Assembly: GCF_000813725.1 (NCBI RefSeq)
Contig: NZ_JWLD01000068.1
Location: 42,741 to 106,740 of the forward strand
Origin: Leisingera sp. ANG-Vp
Lineage (GTDB): Bacteria; Pseudomonadota; Alphaproteobacteria; Rhodobacterales; Rhodobacteraceae
Reading direction: 5' to 3'
Length of the DNA stretch: 64,000 nt
Positions 44,500 through 53,746 of this stretch are shown piece by piece. Positions within the stretch are counted from its first letter, which is position 1. The number at the start of each line of letters is the position of its first letter. Position numbers and translations under genes: made by a program. The notes under the pieces are model-generated. The model did not search any database and was not told the DNA's origin. It saw only the letters and a program-made list of their open reading frames with translations.

Positions 44500-44580
44500 A
44501 AGCGCCGGGCCAAAGGCCCGGCGCCACGCCCAACTGGCAAGGGTCATTCCATGGAATGACCCTTGGCGGGCGGGAGCGCT
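44500..44580 (-). repeat. REP-like element, variable-palindrome family, copy 3
   Basis: Hairpin GCGCCGGGCC-aaa-GGCCCGGCGC (44502-44524); GCCCAAC (44528-44534); perfect 28-bp palindrome at 44538-44565 (halves CAAGGGTCATTCCA); GGCGGGCGGGAGC (44565-44577). The palindrome covers the stop codon and last codons of the ACT-domain gene. Confidence 0.65.
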
Positions 44581-44972
44581 TCCCGCTCCACCTGATGGCC
44601 GGCTGCCCGCCAGGCGGCCTCTGCCGAATCCAGCTCGGCCTGCCGGACAAGCAGGTAGTCCCGGTAAAAAGTCGAGAGGACAAAAGCTCCCAACCCGGCT
44701 TCCGAGACCGGCCGCACCGCAGACAGAACCACGCCAGGCGCATCGAAATCATACAGGTCGCAGACCTGAAATGCCGCCCAGCCCGCCGAACTCTCAGCGC
44801 CCTCCGGCACCCGTTCCGCAAGGCAAACCACCGAGATTTCATCCTCGGCATAGCTCACATTCACCAACCCCGGCCCGCTGATCCAGGCAGGCGCAGCGGT
44901 GCCGGGCGCAAGCCGCGACACGGCGTATTCGCCCTGCAGCCCGCGCAGCAGCAGCTTGAGGGCAGCGTTCAC
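44544..44972 (-). CDS. ACT-domain protein
   Basis: 142 aa from GTG at 44972, which overlaps the argF stop (GTGA). The sequence [40 protein letters not shown] and [18 protein letters not shown] fits a pair of ACT-like modules of the CASTOR-type group, which bind amino acids. Coupling to argF suggests an arginine or ornithine sensing role, by inference. The last residues (GHSME) are encoded by a 28-bp palindrome. Confidence 0.78.
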   Translation of the reverse strand: MNAALKLLLRGLQGEYAVSRLAPGTAAPAWISGPGLVNVSYAEDEISVVCLAERVPEGAESSAGWAAFQVCDLYDFDAPGVVLSAVRPVSEAGLGAFVLSTFYRDYLLVRQAELDSAEAAWRAAGHQVEREALPPAKGHSME

Positions 44973-45895
44973 CCTTCGAGGCACCAGCGCATGATGGCTT
45001 TCTGCGCGTGCAGACGGTTTTCCGCCTCGTCGAAAATCACCGACTGCGGCCCGTCCATCACGGCGCTTGTCACCTCTTCCTCGCGGTGGGCCGGCAGGCA
45101 ATGCATGAACAGCGCATCGGGCTTCGCATGCGCCAGCAGTTCATCATTGACCTGATAGGGGCGCAGCATGTTGTGGCGGCGCTCTTTGGAGGATTGGCTG
45201 TCATGCATCGACACCCAGGTGTCGGCCACCACCAGATCGGCGCCCTCAACCGCTTTGACCGCGTCGCGCTCGATCACGATCTTGGAGCCGGCCTTGCGGG
45301 CAAGCCCCATGAATTCCTCTTCCGGATCCAGCTGCGCCGGACCCGTGAAGGTCAGGTCAAAACCAAACTGGCCAGCCGCATGAATAAACGAGGCACAGAC
45401 GTTGTTGCCGTCGCCTGCCCAAACCACCTTCTTGCCCTTGATCGGGCCGCGGTGCTCTTCATAGGTCAGCACATCCGCCATGATCTGGCAGGGGTGGGTG
45501 CGGTCGGTAAGGCCGTTGATCACCGGCACATCGGCATATTCCGCCATCTCGGTCAGCACCGTCTCATCAAAGGTGCGGATCATGATCATGTCGACATAGC
45601 GGCTGAGGACGCGGGCGGTGTCGGCGATGGTCTCGCCATGGCCCAGCTGCATGTCCTTGCCGCTCAGCACCATGGTCTGGCCGCCCATCTGGCGCACGCC
45701 GACGTCAAAGGAGACGCGGGTCCGGGTCGAGGGCTTTTCAAAAATCAGTGCCACCATCCGGTCTTTCAGCGGCAGCTCATCATCCAGTGCGGCCTTGGGG
45801 CGGCCCAGGCGCGCCTGTTTGGTGGCGCCGGCCTGATCAATAATGCTGCGCAGATCAGCAGGATCGGTTTTGTGGATGTCGAGAAAGTGGTTCAT
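44969..45895 (-). CDS. argF: Ornithine carbamoyltransferase
   Basis: 308 aa. Carbamoyl-phosphate site STRTR (56-60), ornithine loop and HCLPAHR near the C terminus. Makes citrulline in arginine synthesis. Located downstream of argD on the same strand, about 77 bp, across a repeat element. The stop overlaps the ACT-domain gene start. Confidence 0.96.
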   Translation of the reverse strand: MNHFLDIHKTDPADLRSIIDQAGATKQARLGRPKAALDDELPLKDRMVALIFEKPSTRTRVSFDVGVRQMGGQTMVLSGKDMQLGHGETIADTARVLSRYVDMIMIRTFDETVLTEMAEYADVPVINGLTDRTHPCQIMADVLTYEEHRGPIKGKKVVWAGDGNNVCASFIHAAGQFGFDLTFTGPAQLDPEEEFMGLARKAGSKIVIERDAVKAVEGADLVVADTWVSMHDSQSSKERRHNMLRPYQVNDELLAHAKPDALFMHCLPAHREEEVTSAVMDGPQSVIFDEAENRLHAQKAIMRWCLEG

Positions 45896-45920
45896 ATCTG
45901 TATCGCTTGTTTTGAGCGAA

Positions 45921-45972
45921 GGCCGGGGGCGCTGCCCCCGGACCCCCGGAGTATTTCAAACCAGAAAGAAGC
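45921..45972 (-). repeat. REP-like element, family C, copy 1
   Basis: Minus strand: GCTTCTTTCTGGTTTGAAAT, then ACTCCGGGGGTCC and hairpin GGGGGC-ag-CGCCCCC. It begins exactly at the argD stop codon. A similar copy (GCTTCTTTCTGGTCTCAAAT) lies at 47402-47467 in the opposite orientation. Confidence 0.7.
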
Positions 45973-47148
45973 TTAGGCAGCTTCAATTTGGGTGGCGGTC
46001 TTTTCAAGACGGCTGACCGCCTCGGCGATGTCCTCATCGGTGAGCGTCAGCGGCGGCAGCAGGCGGATCACATTGTCCGCAGCCGGAACGGTGATCAGTT
46101 CGTTTTCATAGCCCGCGTTCACCACATCGATGTTTGCCGCTTTGCACTTGAGGCCCAGCATCAGGCCGGCACCGCGCACTTCCTCAAAGACCTCCGGGTG
46201 ATCCGCGATCAGCCCCTCCAGCTTCTGCCGCAAAAGGCCTGCCTTGCGGTTCACTTCCGCCAGAAAGGCTGCATCCGCCACATGATCCATCACCGCGCAG
46301 CCGACAGCGCAGCCCAGCGGGTTGCCGCCATAGGTGGAGCCATGGGTGCCTGCCGTCATGCCGCTGGCGGCCTCCTCAGAGGCCAGCACCGCGCCCAGCG
46401 GGAAGCCGCCGCCGATGCCCTTGGCCACCATCATGATATCGGGGGCAATGCCTGCCCATTCATGGGCGAACAGCTTGCCGGTCCGCCCCACGCCGCATTG
46501 CACCTCGTCGAGGATCAACAAGAGGCCATGTTCATCGCAAATCGCCCGCAGCGCCTTCAGCTCCGCATCGGGAACCGGGCGGATGCCGCCCTCGCCCTGC
46601 ACTGGCTCGATCATGATCGCGGCTGTCTTGTCTGTAATGGCATCGGTCACGCCATCCAGATCGCCGAAGGCCAGATGTACAAACCCCGGCAGCAGCGGGC
46701 CAAAGCCCTTGGTCATCTTCTCGGAGCCTGCGGCGGCGATCCCTGCTGACGAGCGGCCATGGAAAGAGCCGTCAAAGGTGATGATTTCAACCCGCTCCGG
46801 CTGGCCTTTGTCGTAGAAATACTTGCGCGCCATCTTCACCGCCAGCTCGCAGGCCTCGGTGCCGGAGTTGGTGAAGAAGACGGTGTCGGCAAAAGTATGC
46901 TCCACCAGCCTGTCCGCCAGCGCCTGCTGCTGCGGGATATGGTAGAGGTTGGAGACGTGCCACAGGTTCTGCGCCTGGGAGGTCAGCGCCTCCACCAGCG
47001 CCGGATGCGCATGGCCCAGCGCGTTCACCGCGATGCCCGAGCCCAGATCCAGGAATCGGCGCCCGTCCGCCGTGGTCAGCCAGGCGCCTTCGCCTTTGAC
47101 GAACTCAAGCGGTGCACGGTTGTAGGTCGGCAGAACGGACGGGATCAT
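45973..47148 (-). CDS. argD: Acetylornithine aminotransferase
   Basis: 391 aa class III aminotransferase. PLP lysine Lys243 in MVAKGIGGGFP, NSGTEACE (94-101), DEVQCGVGRTG. Converts N-acetylglutamate semialdehyde to N-acetylornithine; some members also serve lysine synthesis. Start MIPSVLPTYN at 47148, with AAAGGA eight bases upstream; an in-frame Met at 47157 is too close to that site. First gene of an argD-argF-ACT group. Confidence 0.94.
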   Translation of the reverse strand: MIPSVLPTYNRAPLEFVKGEGAWLTTADGRRFLDLGSGIAVNALGHAHPALVEALTSQAQNLWHVSNLYHIPQQQALADRLVEHTFADTVFFTNSGTEACELAVKMARKYFYDKGQPERVEIITFDGSFHGRSSAGIAAAGSEKMTKGFGPLLPGFVHLAFGDLDGVTDAITDKTAAIMIEPVQGEGGIRPVPDAELKALRAICDEHGLLLILDEVQCGVGRTGKLFAHEWAGIAPDIMMVAKGIGGGFPLGAVLASEEAASGMTAGTHGSTYGGNPLGCAVGCAVMDHVADAAFLAEVNRKAGLLRQKLEGLIADHPEVFEEVRGAGLMLGLKCKAANIDVVNAGYENELITVPAADNVIRLLPPLTLTDEDIAEAVSRLEKTATQIEAA

Positions 47149-47571
47149 CAGGATCATCCTTTTGGTGATGTGAAGCCAAAGCTGTGACGCAAGCCAGGCC
47201 ATAGGTCAACGGAATTGGGAGGGAATGTGCCGTCAGATGGCACAACAGATCAAAGGGCCGGTTACGCCAGGCGGCGTCGGCGTCGCGAGATGGTGATATT
47301 TGCGCCTTTGATCATGGGCAGGCTCCATAACGGAGGTTTCTCCAAAAGAAAACCCCTTCCGGCACCGTTTGCCGCCATTTCGCCATTCCCGCCCGGCCCC
47401 TGCTTCTTTCTGGTCTCAAATACCCCGGGGTGAATTGGCCGGAGGCCAAGAGGGGCAGCGCCCCTCCTCCAGACAAACCTTCGGGGCAGCCCCCGCCCTG
47501 ACGGCAAAATACGCCGGCGGCCGAAGCCTTTCCCCTTGCATCCCGCGGCGGCTTGCCGCACCGCTTGGGCC
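47149..47571. other. Intergenic stretch between divergent argD and the DMT transporter
   Basis: About 420 bp. It includes a widely spaced inverted repeat (GATCAAAGG at 47248-47256 with CCTTTGATC at 47305-47313), the family C repeat (47402-47467) and GC-rich hairpins to about 47520. No gene recognised. Confidence 0.6.
47402..47467 (+). repeat. REP-like element, family C, copy 2
   Basis: GCTTCTTTCTGGTCTCAAAT, then ACCCCGGGGTGAATTGGCC-gga-GGCCAA and hairpin GAGGGGC-ag-CGCCCCTC. Opposite orientation to the copy at 45921-45972, so the pair brackets argD as inverted repeats. Confidence 0.7.
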
Positions 47572-48483
47572 ATGAGCATCGCCACACCGCAGAACCCAGC
47601 CCTTGCCGCCGCCCTGATCCTGGCAGCAACCACCTTCATTGCGGCCACCACGCTGATGGCCAAAGCGCTGGGGACAGACGTTCTGGGCACACCGCTGCAC
47701 CCGATGCAGATCAGCCACGGGCGGTTTCTGTTTGCCTTCATGGGGATTTCAACTGCGGTGCTGATCCTGCGGCCGAAATTCATCCGGCCGCATTGGGGCT
47801 ATCACATCGGCCGCACTTCCTTTGGCTGGGCGGGTGTCACGCTGATGTTTGCCTCCGTCGCCTATATCCCGCTGGCGGATGCCACCGCGATCACCTTCCT
47901 GAACCCGGTCTTCGGGATGCTGCTGGCGATCCCGCTTCTGGGCGAGCGTGTCGGCCCCTGGCGCTGGGGCGCGGCGCTGATTGCCATGATCGGGGCGATG
48001 ATCCTGCTGCGCCCCACCCCTGCCAGCTTCCAGCCCGCAGCGCTGCTGGCGCTGACCGCGGCTGCGGTGATGGGGATGGAACTGATCTTCATCAAGAAAC
48101 TGGCAGGCCGCGAGGCGCCATTGCAGGTCTTGTGGTTCAACAACCTGCTGGGCCTGGCCATCGCGACCTGCGCGGTGCTGCCGGTCTGGCAAATGCCAAC
48201 AGCGGCACAATGGGGCGCGCTGGCGGCCCTTGGCCTCCTTATGGCCTGCGCCCAGGCCTGTTTCATCAACGGCATGGCGCGGGCCGATGCGTCTTTTGTG
48301 GCGCCGTTCAGCTATGCCACGCTGGTCTTTGCCGCGCTTTACGACTTCCTGGGGTTTGGCGCGGTGCCCGATGCCATCTCGGTTCTGGGCGCGGTGATCA
48401 TCCTGGCGGGCGCCGCCATTCTCGCCTGGCGTGAGGGCCGGCAGAGGCCCCAGGCCCGCGCCCCGGCGCCCGCCGCAAAATAG
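47572..48483 (+). CDS. EamA/DMT-family transporter
   Basis: 303 aa with about ten hydrophobic helices in two EamA repeats (second repeat from about 150). TPQNPALAAALILAATTFIA at the N terminus, Pro/Arg-rich C-terminal tail. Export of amino acids or metabolites is likely; substrate unknown. Start ATG at 47572; ribosome site is weak. Confidence 0.85.
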   Translation: MSIATPQNPALAAALILAATTFIAATTLMAKALGTDVLGTPLHPMQISHGRFLFAFMGISTAVLILRPKFIRPHWGYHIGRTSFGWAGVTLMFASVAYIPLADATAITFLNPVFGMLLAIPLLGERVGPWRWGAALIAMIGAMILLRPTPASFQPAALLALTAAAVMGMELIFIKKLAGREAPLQVLWFNNLLGLAIATCAVLPVWQMPTAAQWGALAALGLLMACAQACFINGMARADASFVAPFSYATLVFAALYDFLGFGAVPDAISVLGAVIILAGAAILAWREGRQRPQARAPAPAAK

Positions 48484-48599
48484 CTTTCACGGAGAGTTTT
48501 TCCGCCGGGCAGGTCCCGCAACGACTGCCGCGTCGAAAACCGGCATTTTTCGCATAGGTTCCGCCGCCAACCTGATCTCCAGCAGAACAGGAGGGACAG

Positions 48600-49832
48600 A
48601 TGCACGAGCGGCGGATACCTGATTGGCTGCGCCATGCCCCGGTGCCTTCGGTACGCGATTTCGGCATCCTCGCAGGGCTGGAAGCGGTGGTGCGCGGTAC
48701 ACTGATCTCGGTTTTCCCATTGATCATGTACCGGGCGCTGGGAGACGCAGGGCTGGTTTCGGCGTCCTATTTTGCCGTTGGGGTCTTATCGCTGATTGCC
48801 GGGCTGATGGTGCCCGGGCTGGTCCGGCTGCTGCCGCGCCGCTGGGCTTATTCCCTGGGGACTGCGATGTTTGTCCTGTCCGCCGGTTTTGCCATCGAGG
48901 GCAGCCCGGCCTCGGTGCTGGCCGCGCTGGCGCTCAACACCGTGGCATCGGTGGTCACCTTCATCTGCTTCAACGCCTATGTGCTGGACTATATCGCCCG
49001 GGTGGAGCTGGGCAGATGCGAGACCTCGCGGATGTTCTATTCTGCCGTTGGCTGGACCGCCGGTCCGATGGCCGGCGTGCTGCTCTTGGAGTGGTGGGCG
49101 TCCGCCCCCTTCCTGATCTCGGGCGGCGCGGCGGTGATCCTGCTGGCGGCCTTCTGGTGGATGCGGATGGGCAACGGCAAACAGATCGCCCGGGCGCGCG
49201 GGCCTGCGTCCAGCCCTTTGACATACCTGCCCCGTTTCCTGGCCCAGCCCCGGCTGGTCACCGGCTGGCTGTTTGCGGTGATCCGCTCGGCGGGCTGGTG
49301 GATCTATGTGGTCTACCTGCCGATCTTCGCCATTGAAAAGGGTCTGGGAGAGGAGCTTGGCGGTATCCTCCTGTCCGCCACCAATGCCGCTCTGTTCGGC
49401 GCGCCGCTGCTGCTGCGGCTGGTGCAGCGCCACTCGATCCGCATGGCAGTGCGGACCGGGTTCCTGGGCGTGACCCTCTGCTTTGGCACTGCGGGCATTG
49501 CGCAGGGCTGGCCGATGGTGTCGATTGCGCTGCTGGTGGCGGGGTCTGCCGCGCTGATCCTGCTGGATATCTGCGCCGGGCTGCCGTTCCTGATGGCTGT
49601 GAAACCCTCGGAGCGTACCGAGATGTCGGCGGTCTATTCCAGCTACCGCGACATTTCCGGCATCCTGACGCCGGGGGCGGCCTGGCTGGTTCTGCTGGTG
49701 GCGCCGGTGGCCGGGATCTTCACCGCAGGCGCTGCTGCCACCGCAGCGGCCGTCTGGCTGGCGGGCAAGCTGCACCCCCGGCTCGGAAACCGGAAGCTGG
49801 CACCCGCGGCCGAGCCGGTGCCGGCGGAATAG
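48600..49832 (+). CDS. MFS transporter
   Basis: 410 aa with about twelve membrane helices and a central loop (MRMGNGKQIARARGPASS). ACAGGAGGGACAG precedes the ATG at 48600. Substrate not predictable. Co-directional with the DMT gene, about 115 bp apart. Confidence 0.85.
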   Translation: MHERRIPDWLRHAPVPSVRDFGILAGLEAVVRGTLISVFPLIMYRALGDAGLVSASYFAVGVLSLIAGLMVPGLVRLLPRRWAYSLGTAMFVLSAGFAIEGSPASVLAALALNTVASVVTFICFNAYVLDYIARVELGRCETSRMFYSAVGWTAGPMAGVLLLEWWASAPFLISGGAAVILLAAFWWMRMGNGKQIARARGPASSPLTYLPRFLAQPRLVTGWLFAVIRSAGWWIYVVYLPIFAIEKGLGEELGGILLSATNAALFGAPLLLRLVQRHSIRMAVRTGFLGVTLCFGTAGIAQGWPMVSIALLVAGSAALILLDICAGLPFLMAVKPSERTEMSAVYSSYRDISGILTPGAAWLVLLVAPVAGIFTAGAAATAAAVWLAGKLHPRLGNRKLAPAAEPVPAE

Positions 49833-49837
49833 CGGGA

Positions 49838-50650
49838 TCAGGGTTTCAGCCGGTAGCCGCTGCGCAGCATCACCCAGGCCAGGGTGCAGACCGCAAGCGT
49901 GGCGCCGCTGCACACCGCCAGCCCCAGCCAGGGGGAGCTGTCGGAGGTGCCGATCACCCCGAATCGCACCCCGTCGATCAGGTAGAACACCGGGTTCACA
50001 TGGCTGATCGCCTTGAGCACCGGCGGAAGCGCCTCGACCGAGTAGAAGGTGCCGGACAGGAACGCCAGGGGTGTCACGATGAAATTGGTGATCGCCGCCA
50101 TCTGGTCGAACTTGTCGGCGAAGACGCCGGCGACAATCCCCAAGCCGCCCAGGAAGGCCGCCCCAAGCACGATGAACACCAGCGCGACCAGCGGATGCGC
50201 GGGCACGATCTGCAGGACTGCCATCAGCCCCAGCCCGATGGCCAAGGCCACCAAAGTGCCGCGCGCCACCGCGCCCGCCAGATAGCCCAGCAGGATCTCC
50301 AGCCCCGACAATGGCGGCATCAAGGTGTCGACGATATTGCCCTGCACCTTGGCAATCACGATGGAAGAGGATGTATTGGCAAAGGCGTTCTGGATCACCG
50401 TCATCATCATGATGCCCGGCGCCAGAAAGGTCAGGAACGGAACCCCCATCACATCGCCCCGCTTGGGGCCGATGGCGATGTTGAAGATCATCAGGAACAG
50501 CGCCGCGGTCATCAATGGTGCCAGCAAAGTCTGGGTCCACACCGCCAGGAACCGTTTCACCTCGCGCCAGGCCAGCGCCTTCAGCCCCATCCAGTTCACA
50601 TGCCCGAACCGGCGCGCGCCAAGTTCGACCTGATAGCCCTGATCCGCCAT
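49838..50650 (-). CDS. ABC-2 type transporter permease
   Basis: 270 aa with about six membrane helices: GLKALAWREVKRFLAVWTQT, then FLAPGIMMMTVIQNAFANTSSS and the NPVFYLIDGVRFG segment typical of YadH-like ABC-2 permeases. ATP-binding partner not adjacent. The ATG at 50650 has GGAGG five bases upstream; longer frames upstream run antisense to gcrA. Confidence 0.87.
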   Translation of the reverse strand: MADQGYQVELGARRFGHVNWMGLKALAWREVKRFLAVWTQTLLAPLMTAALFLMIFNIAIGPKRGDVMGVPFLTFLAPGIMMMTVIQNAFANTSSSIVIAKVQGNIVDTLMPPLSGLEILLGYLAGAVARGTLVALAIGLGLMAVLQIVPAHPLVALVFIVLGAAFLGGLGIVAGVFADKFDQMAAITNFIVTPLAFLSGTFYSVEALPPVLKAISHVNPVFYLIDGVRFGVIGTSDSSPWLGLAVCSGATLAVCTLAWVMLRSGYRLKP

Positions 50651-50819
50651 GCTGCCTCCAGATTCCCCGGTTTCCATTGCATTGCCTGCATAACCTCTGG
50701 GCCTTGGGGCGCAAGATGCCTTGTAACTCCGCCCGGAGTGATTAAAATAGGACATCACACGGAATTTAATGGCGGCCCGCAGAACCACTGGGGCCGCTAT
50801 TAGCTTGGAAAGGCAACAT

Positions 50820-51416
50820 ATGTCCTGGACAGACGAGCGCGTCGAACTGCTCAAGAAAATGTGGGGCGAGGGCCAGTCGGCCAGCCAGATCGCCAAGGAA
50901 CTGGGCGGCGTGACCCGCAACGCCGTTATTGGCAAGGTGCACCGCCTCGGCCTGTCCAACCGCAACAGCGGCGGCTCCAAGGCTGCCGAGCCCAAGGAGA
51001 AGCCCGCAGCCGCACCGGCCGCCGCGGCGCCCAAACCTGCGGCTGCGCCCAAGCCCAAGCCGCAGCCCAAGACCGAACCGGCCCGCCCGGCAGCCGCCCA
51101 GCCTGCGGCAGATGCCAAGCCGGCAACGCCTGCCCGCCGCCAGATCATTCCGGCCGGCCAGCCGCTGCCGCCGCAGCCCTCGGCCAATGAAATCAGCCCC
51201 GAGGCGCTGGCCAAGGTCAATGAAGTCGAGAAGAAGGCCAAGAAGCTCACTCTGATGGAGCTGACCGAGCGCACCTGCAAATGGCCCGTGGGCGACCCGG
51301 CAACCGAGGACTTCTGGTTCTGCGGCCTGCCCGCCCAGCAGGGCAAACCCTATTGCGAGGCGCATGTGGGCGTGGCCTTCCAGCCGATGTCCTCGCGCCG
51401 CGACCGCCGCCGCTAA
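50820..51416 (+). CDS. gcrA: GcrA cell-cycle regulator
   Basis: 198 aa. N-terminal helix-turn-helix SWTDERVELLKKMWGEGQSA-SQIAKEL-GGVTRNAVIGKVHRLGLSNR, a Lys/Pro/Ala-rich linker, and the C-terminal RTCKWPVGDPATEDFWFCG and PYCEAHVGVAFQP segment that contacts sigma70. In alphaproteobacteria GcrA activates genes at CcrM-methylated GANTC sites. AGGCAAC precedes the ATG at 50820. Confidence 0.95.
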   Translation: MSWTDERVELLKKMWGEGQSASQIAKELGGVTRNAVIGKVHRLGLSNRNSGGSKAAEPKEKPAAAPAAAAPKPAAAPKPKPQPKTEPARPAAAQPAADAKPATPARRQIIPAGQPLPPQPSANEISPEALAKVNEVEKKAKKLTLMELTERTCKWPVGDPATEDFWFCGLPAQQGKPYCEAHVGVAFQPMSSRRDRRR

Positions 51417-51437
51417 GGCTTGGCAGCACCGCATCCG

Positions 51438-51463
51438 AAACCCGCGCCCCGGCGCGGGTTTTT
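51438..51463 (+). terminator. gcrA terminator
   Basis: AACCCGCGCC-cc-GGCGCGGGTT stem followed by TTTGTTTT; 22 bp after the stop. Confidence 0.92.
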
Positions 51464-51517
51464 GTTTTGCAGATGCCCGCCGCAAACTTCAGGCGGTGAT
51501 AACGCTGCCTCTGCCGG

Positions 51518-52390
51518 TTATGCCGGAAGTGTTGCAACGCTGGTGATCACCGCTGTTGCTGCAAGAATGGCCGCCATCAGCACGCCCTCCACCTCAATGG
51601 ACCGGGCCAGGCGCCGTCCGGCTTCGGCCTTTCCTGCCTGCATTGCAGGAACAAGGCGCAGCTTGTTTACTGCGGCAAGCGCCAGCAGCGCCGCCACTAG
51701 GCCCAGCTTGACCAGCAGGGTTTGGCCGTAACCGGTCGAAACCAAAGCGCTTAGCCCGCCCACCAGTTTCCAGGCCATCAGCAGCCCTGCCAGGATCAGC
51801 AAAGGAACGGCAACCATGGCAGCCTGTCCGAACCGGTGCCCCAGCAGGGCCGCGTTGTGCAACTGCCCGGGCTGCCGCGACAGCGTGTGAAGCGGCGCGA
51901 GAATCCCGATCCAGAAAGCAATGCCCGCAAGGTGAAGCATGAGCAAAAGGCGGGCGCCGGTCAGGTCCAGTTCCGGAACATGGCCAATCAGGGTCAGCGT
52001 CCACAGCCCCAGCCCGCCGCCGCACAGTGCAATCCAGCCGCCGAAACCAGGCCAGGCCAGCCCCGCAACCAGCAAGCCAGCCGCTCCTAGCCGCCACAGC
52101 AGAACGCTGCCAACCGGTGTCTGCCATAGCAAACCCAGCATTTCCGGATCGCTCATCCCGGTGTAGTCCCCGGTCAGCGCCGCTCCGCGCAGCAGAAAGC
52201 TCAGGACAGAGGCGGCCAGAGCAAGGATTGCCAGGATGAGAGCTTGCCGCCTGATCCGGTTCTCGAGAGAGGAAAGCAGCGCAGGAAAGGCAGCCTTTGC
52301 GATCATCAGGCCCGCCGCACCTGCAAAACCGGCATAGATGGCGAGCTTTGCCAGAATTGAGGCGAACTCCCAGATATCCGGCAGGCTCAT
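51518..52390 (-). CDS. copD: Copper-resistance protein CopD-like
   Basis: 290 aa inner-membrane protein with about eight helices; conserved CopD segments WRLGAAGLL, HLAGIAFWIG and LRLVPAM with His/Met positions. It moves copper across the inner membrane together with CopC. Start ATG at 52390 overlaps the copC stop (ATGA). The pair forms an operon. Confidence 0.88.
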   Translation of the reverse strand: MSLPDIWEFASILAKLAIYAGFAGAAGLMIAKAAFPALLSSLENRIRRQALILAILALAASVLSFLLRGAALTGDYTGMSDPEMLGLLWQTPVGSVLLWRLGAAGLLVAGLAWPGFGGWIALCGGGLGLWTLTLIGHVPELDLTGARLLLMLHLAGIAFWIGILAPLHTLSRQPGQLHNAALLGHRFGQAAMVAVPLLILAGLLMAWKLVGGLSALVSTGYGQTLLVKLGLVAALLALAAVNKLRLVPAMQAGKAEAGRRLARSIEVEGVLMAAILAATAVITSVATLPA

Positions 52391-52728
52391 TCGACTTCGA
52401 ACGAGAAGTGGCCTTTCATGGCGTGGCCATCCGCCCCCAATCCGCGCCATTCAACGCGGTAGGTCCCTGCCCCCATTCCCTGCAGCGGCAAGGTGTACGA
52501 CTGAGCAAAACCTGTCTGACCGCCAAGATCCAGCTGCACCGGCGCTTGATCCTGATGCACCAAATCCACCCGTGTCAGCCGGATGCTGCCCGCAAAATCA
52601 AGGCTGAGTTCCGCCGGGAACTCGCTCACCACCGCATCATTTGCAGGCGTTGTTTTTTCCAGCGGAGAATGTGCAGCTGCACTGCTGGCAATTGCCGCGA
52701 TCCAGAAAGCTACGGTGAGATTTTTCAT
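52387..52728 (-). CDS. copC: Copper-resistance protein CopC-like
   Basis: 113 aa. Signal peptide MKNLTVAFWIAAIASSAAA, mature start HSPLEKTTPANDAVV with the N-terminal copper-binding His, and GADGHAMKGHFSF near the C terminus with further His/Met. Small periplasmic beta-barrel copper carrier. AATGAAAAATCTC leader; GGGAGA precedes the ATG region. Confidence 0.9.
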   Translation of the reverse strand: MKNLTVAFWIAAIASSAAAHSPLEKTTPANDAVVSEFPAELSLDFAGSIRLTRVDLVHQDQAPVQLDLGGQTGFAQSYTLPLQGMGAGTYRVEWRGLGADGHAMKGHFSFEVE

Positions 52729-52880
52729 TGGGAGAACCCTCAGTTGTTTGCTTTGCGGCTCCGGGGTTCGCAGCTAGTAGGAACATCCAGCGCAGAACCG
52801 GCTGCGTTCCGCCAAATTGCCAGCGGCAGCACTGGTTGCCAAGTGTATTTGCACCCATGTCCGGCACCCGGTCACAGCAA

Positions 52881-52908
52881 AAAACCCGCGCTCGCCAGCG
52901 CGGGTTTT
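52881..52908. terminator. Bidirectional-looking terminator between the YHS gene and the copC-side region
   Basis: AAAACCCGCGCT-cgcc-AGCGCGGGTTTT, a perfect 12-bp stem; on the minus strand it ends the YHS-domain transcript. Confidence 0.9.
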
Positions 52909-52955
52909 CTGTCTTGCCTGTTGTTATTGCAGGCGCCCTGCGGCCAGGGGGCGGA

Positions 52956-53474
52956 TCAGTTCGCCACCGGGCCTTCGGAAGTGAACTTGGGGATCACGCT
53001 GTCAGACGCGGCTTTCGGCTCGATCCCCGGCCAGTTGCCCTCAGCCAGGTTGATGTTGCCCGGGATATCCTCTTCCCAGAAGCCCACCACCACGTCGGTG
53101 ATGTTCAGATAGAGCTTGTCGTCGACGATGCGCCACAGGTTCGGGTTTGCCGGAACCTTGCCGCCCTTGGAGACGCCATAGGCGCAGTGGCCGTCATACT
53201 GCGGTGCGTAATAGGCCGGGTTTGCCGCGAACTTGTCGCGGTTCTCTGCCGAGGAAAACGCCCAGGTTGCGCCGTTGTATTCCGCGGTGAAATCCGTGCT
53301 GCCGCGCACCGGCGCGGTCTGCGGCGTGCCGACCGGGTTCATCTCCAGGCTGCGGTAGGCCACAACGTCATAGCCCGACACGGCATAGCCGGTGCCGTCG
53401 ACATACTGCTCGCCCGCAAAGGCCGGCATTGCAAAGGACAGCGCTGCCGCAGCAGCAAGTGCAAAACGCTTCAT
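52956..53474 (-). CDS. Exported YHS-domain protein
   Basis: 172 aa. Signal peptide MKRFALAAAAALSFAMPAFA, then AVSGYDVVAYRSLEMNPVGT and GATWAFSSAENRDKFAANPAYYAPQYDGHCAYGVSKGG, a YHS-like domain with one Cys that may bind copper or another metal. The copper operon next to it supports this. Function otherwise unknown. Confidence 0.85.
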   Translation of the reverse strand: MKRFALAAAAALSFAMPAFAGEQYVDGTGYAVSGYDVVAYRSLEMNPVGTPQTAPVRGSTDFTAEYNGATWAFSSAENRDKFAANPAYYAPQYDGHCAYGVSKGGKVPANPNLWRIVDDKLYLNITDVVVGFWEEDIPGNINLAEGNWPGIEPKAASDSVIPKFTSEGPVAN

Positions 53475-53746
53475 GAAATCATCCCTTTCATCGGTGATCG
53501 CTTCAACTTGGGCACCGGCATCCTATCCGGCTTCGGGTCAAACATTATAGGGCCTGAAACAAATGCGAAGGGGGGCTCACGCCTCTGTGTCCGCATGCGC
53601 TGGTTCTGTGAACTTTTGAAAAATTTCAGCCGCCCATACCTTCCAGTCATTGGAATTTGTAAATACCCCTTATCTCTGCCTGAGCCGATCGCCGAAGCAT
53701 GTGCGATTGACCCTATTCAGGAAACAATCAGAACAAGGCCCGACAG

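Noticed and set aside
43811-44851. Extended version of the isochorismatase-like protein (346 aa)
   Set aside because: The extra N-terminal part crosses a repeat element and the ACT-domain gene; similarity starts at MDQSTALLIVDMQ (44386).
48786-50714. Long minus-strand open frame (about 642 aa) across the MFS gene and ABC-2 permease
   Set aside because: Antisense to the MFS gene and frame-shifted against the permease; product lacks hydrophobic helices or any family feature.
49838-51346. Extended version of the ABC-2 permease (502 aa)
   Set aside because: The upstream part is antisense to gcrA; GGAGG and similarity support the start at 50650.
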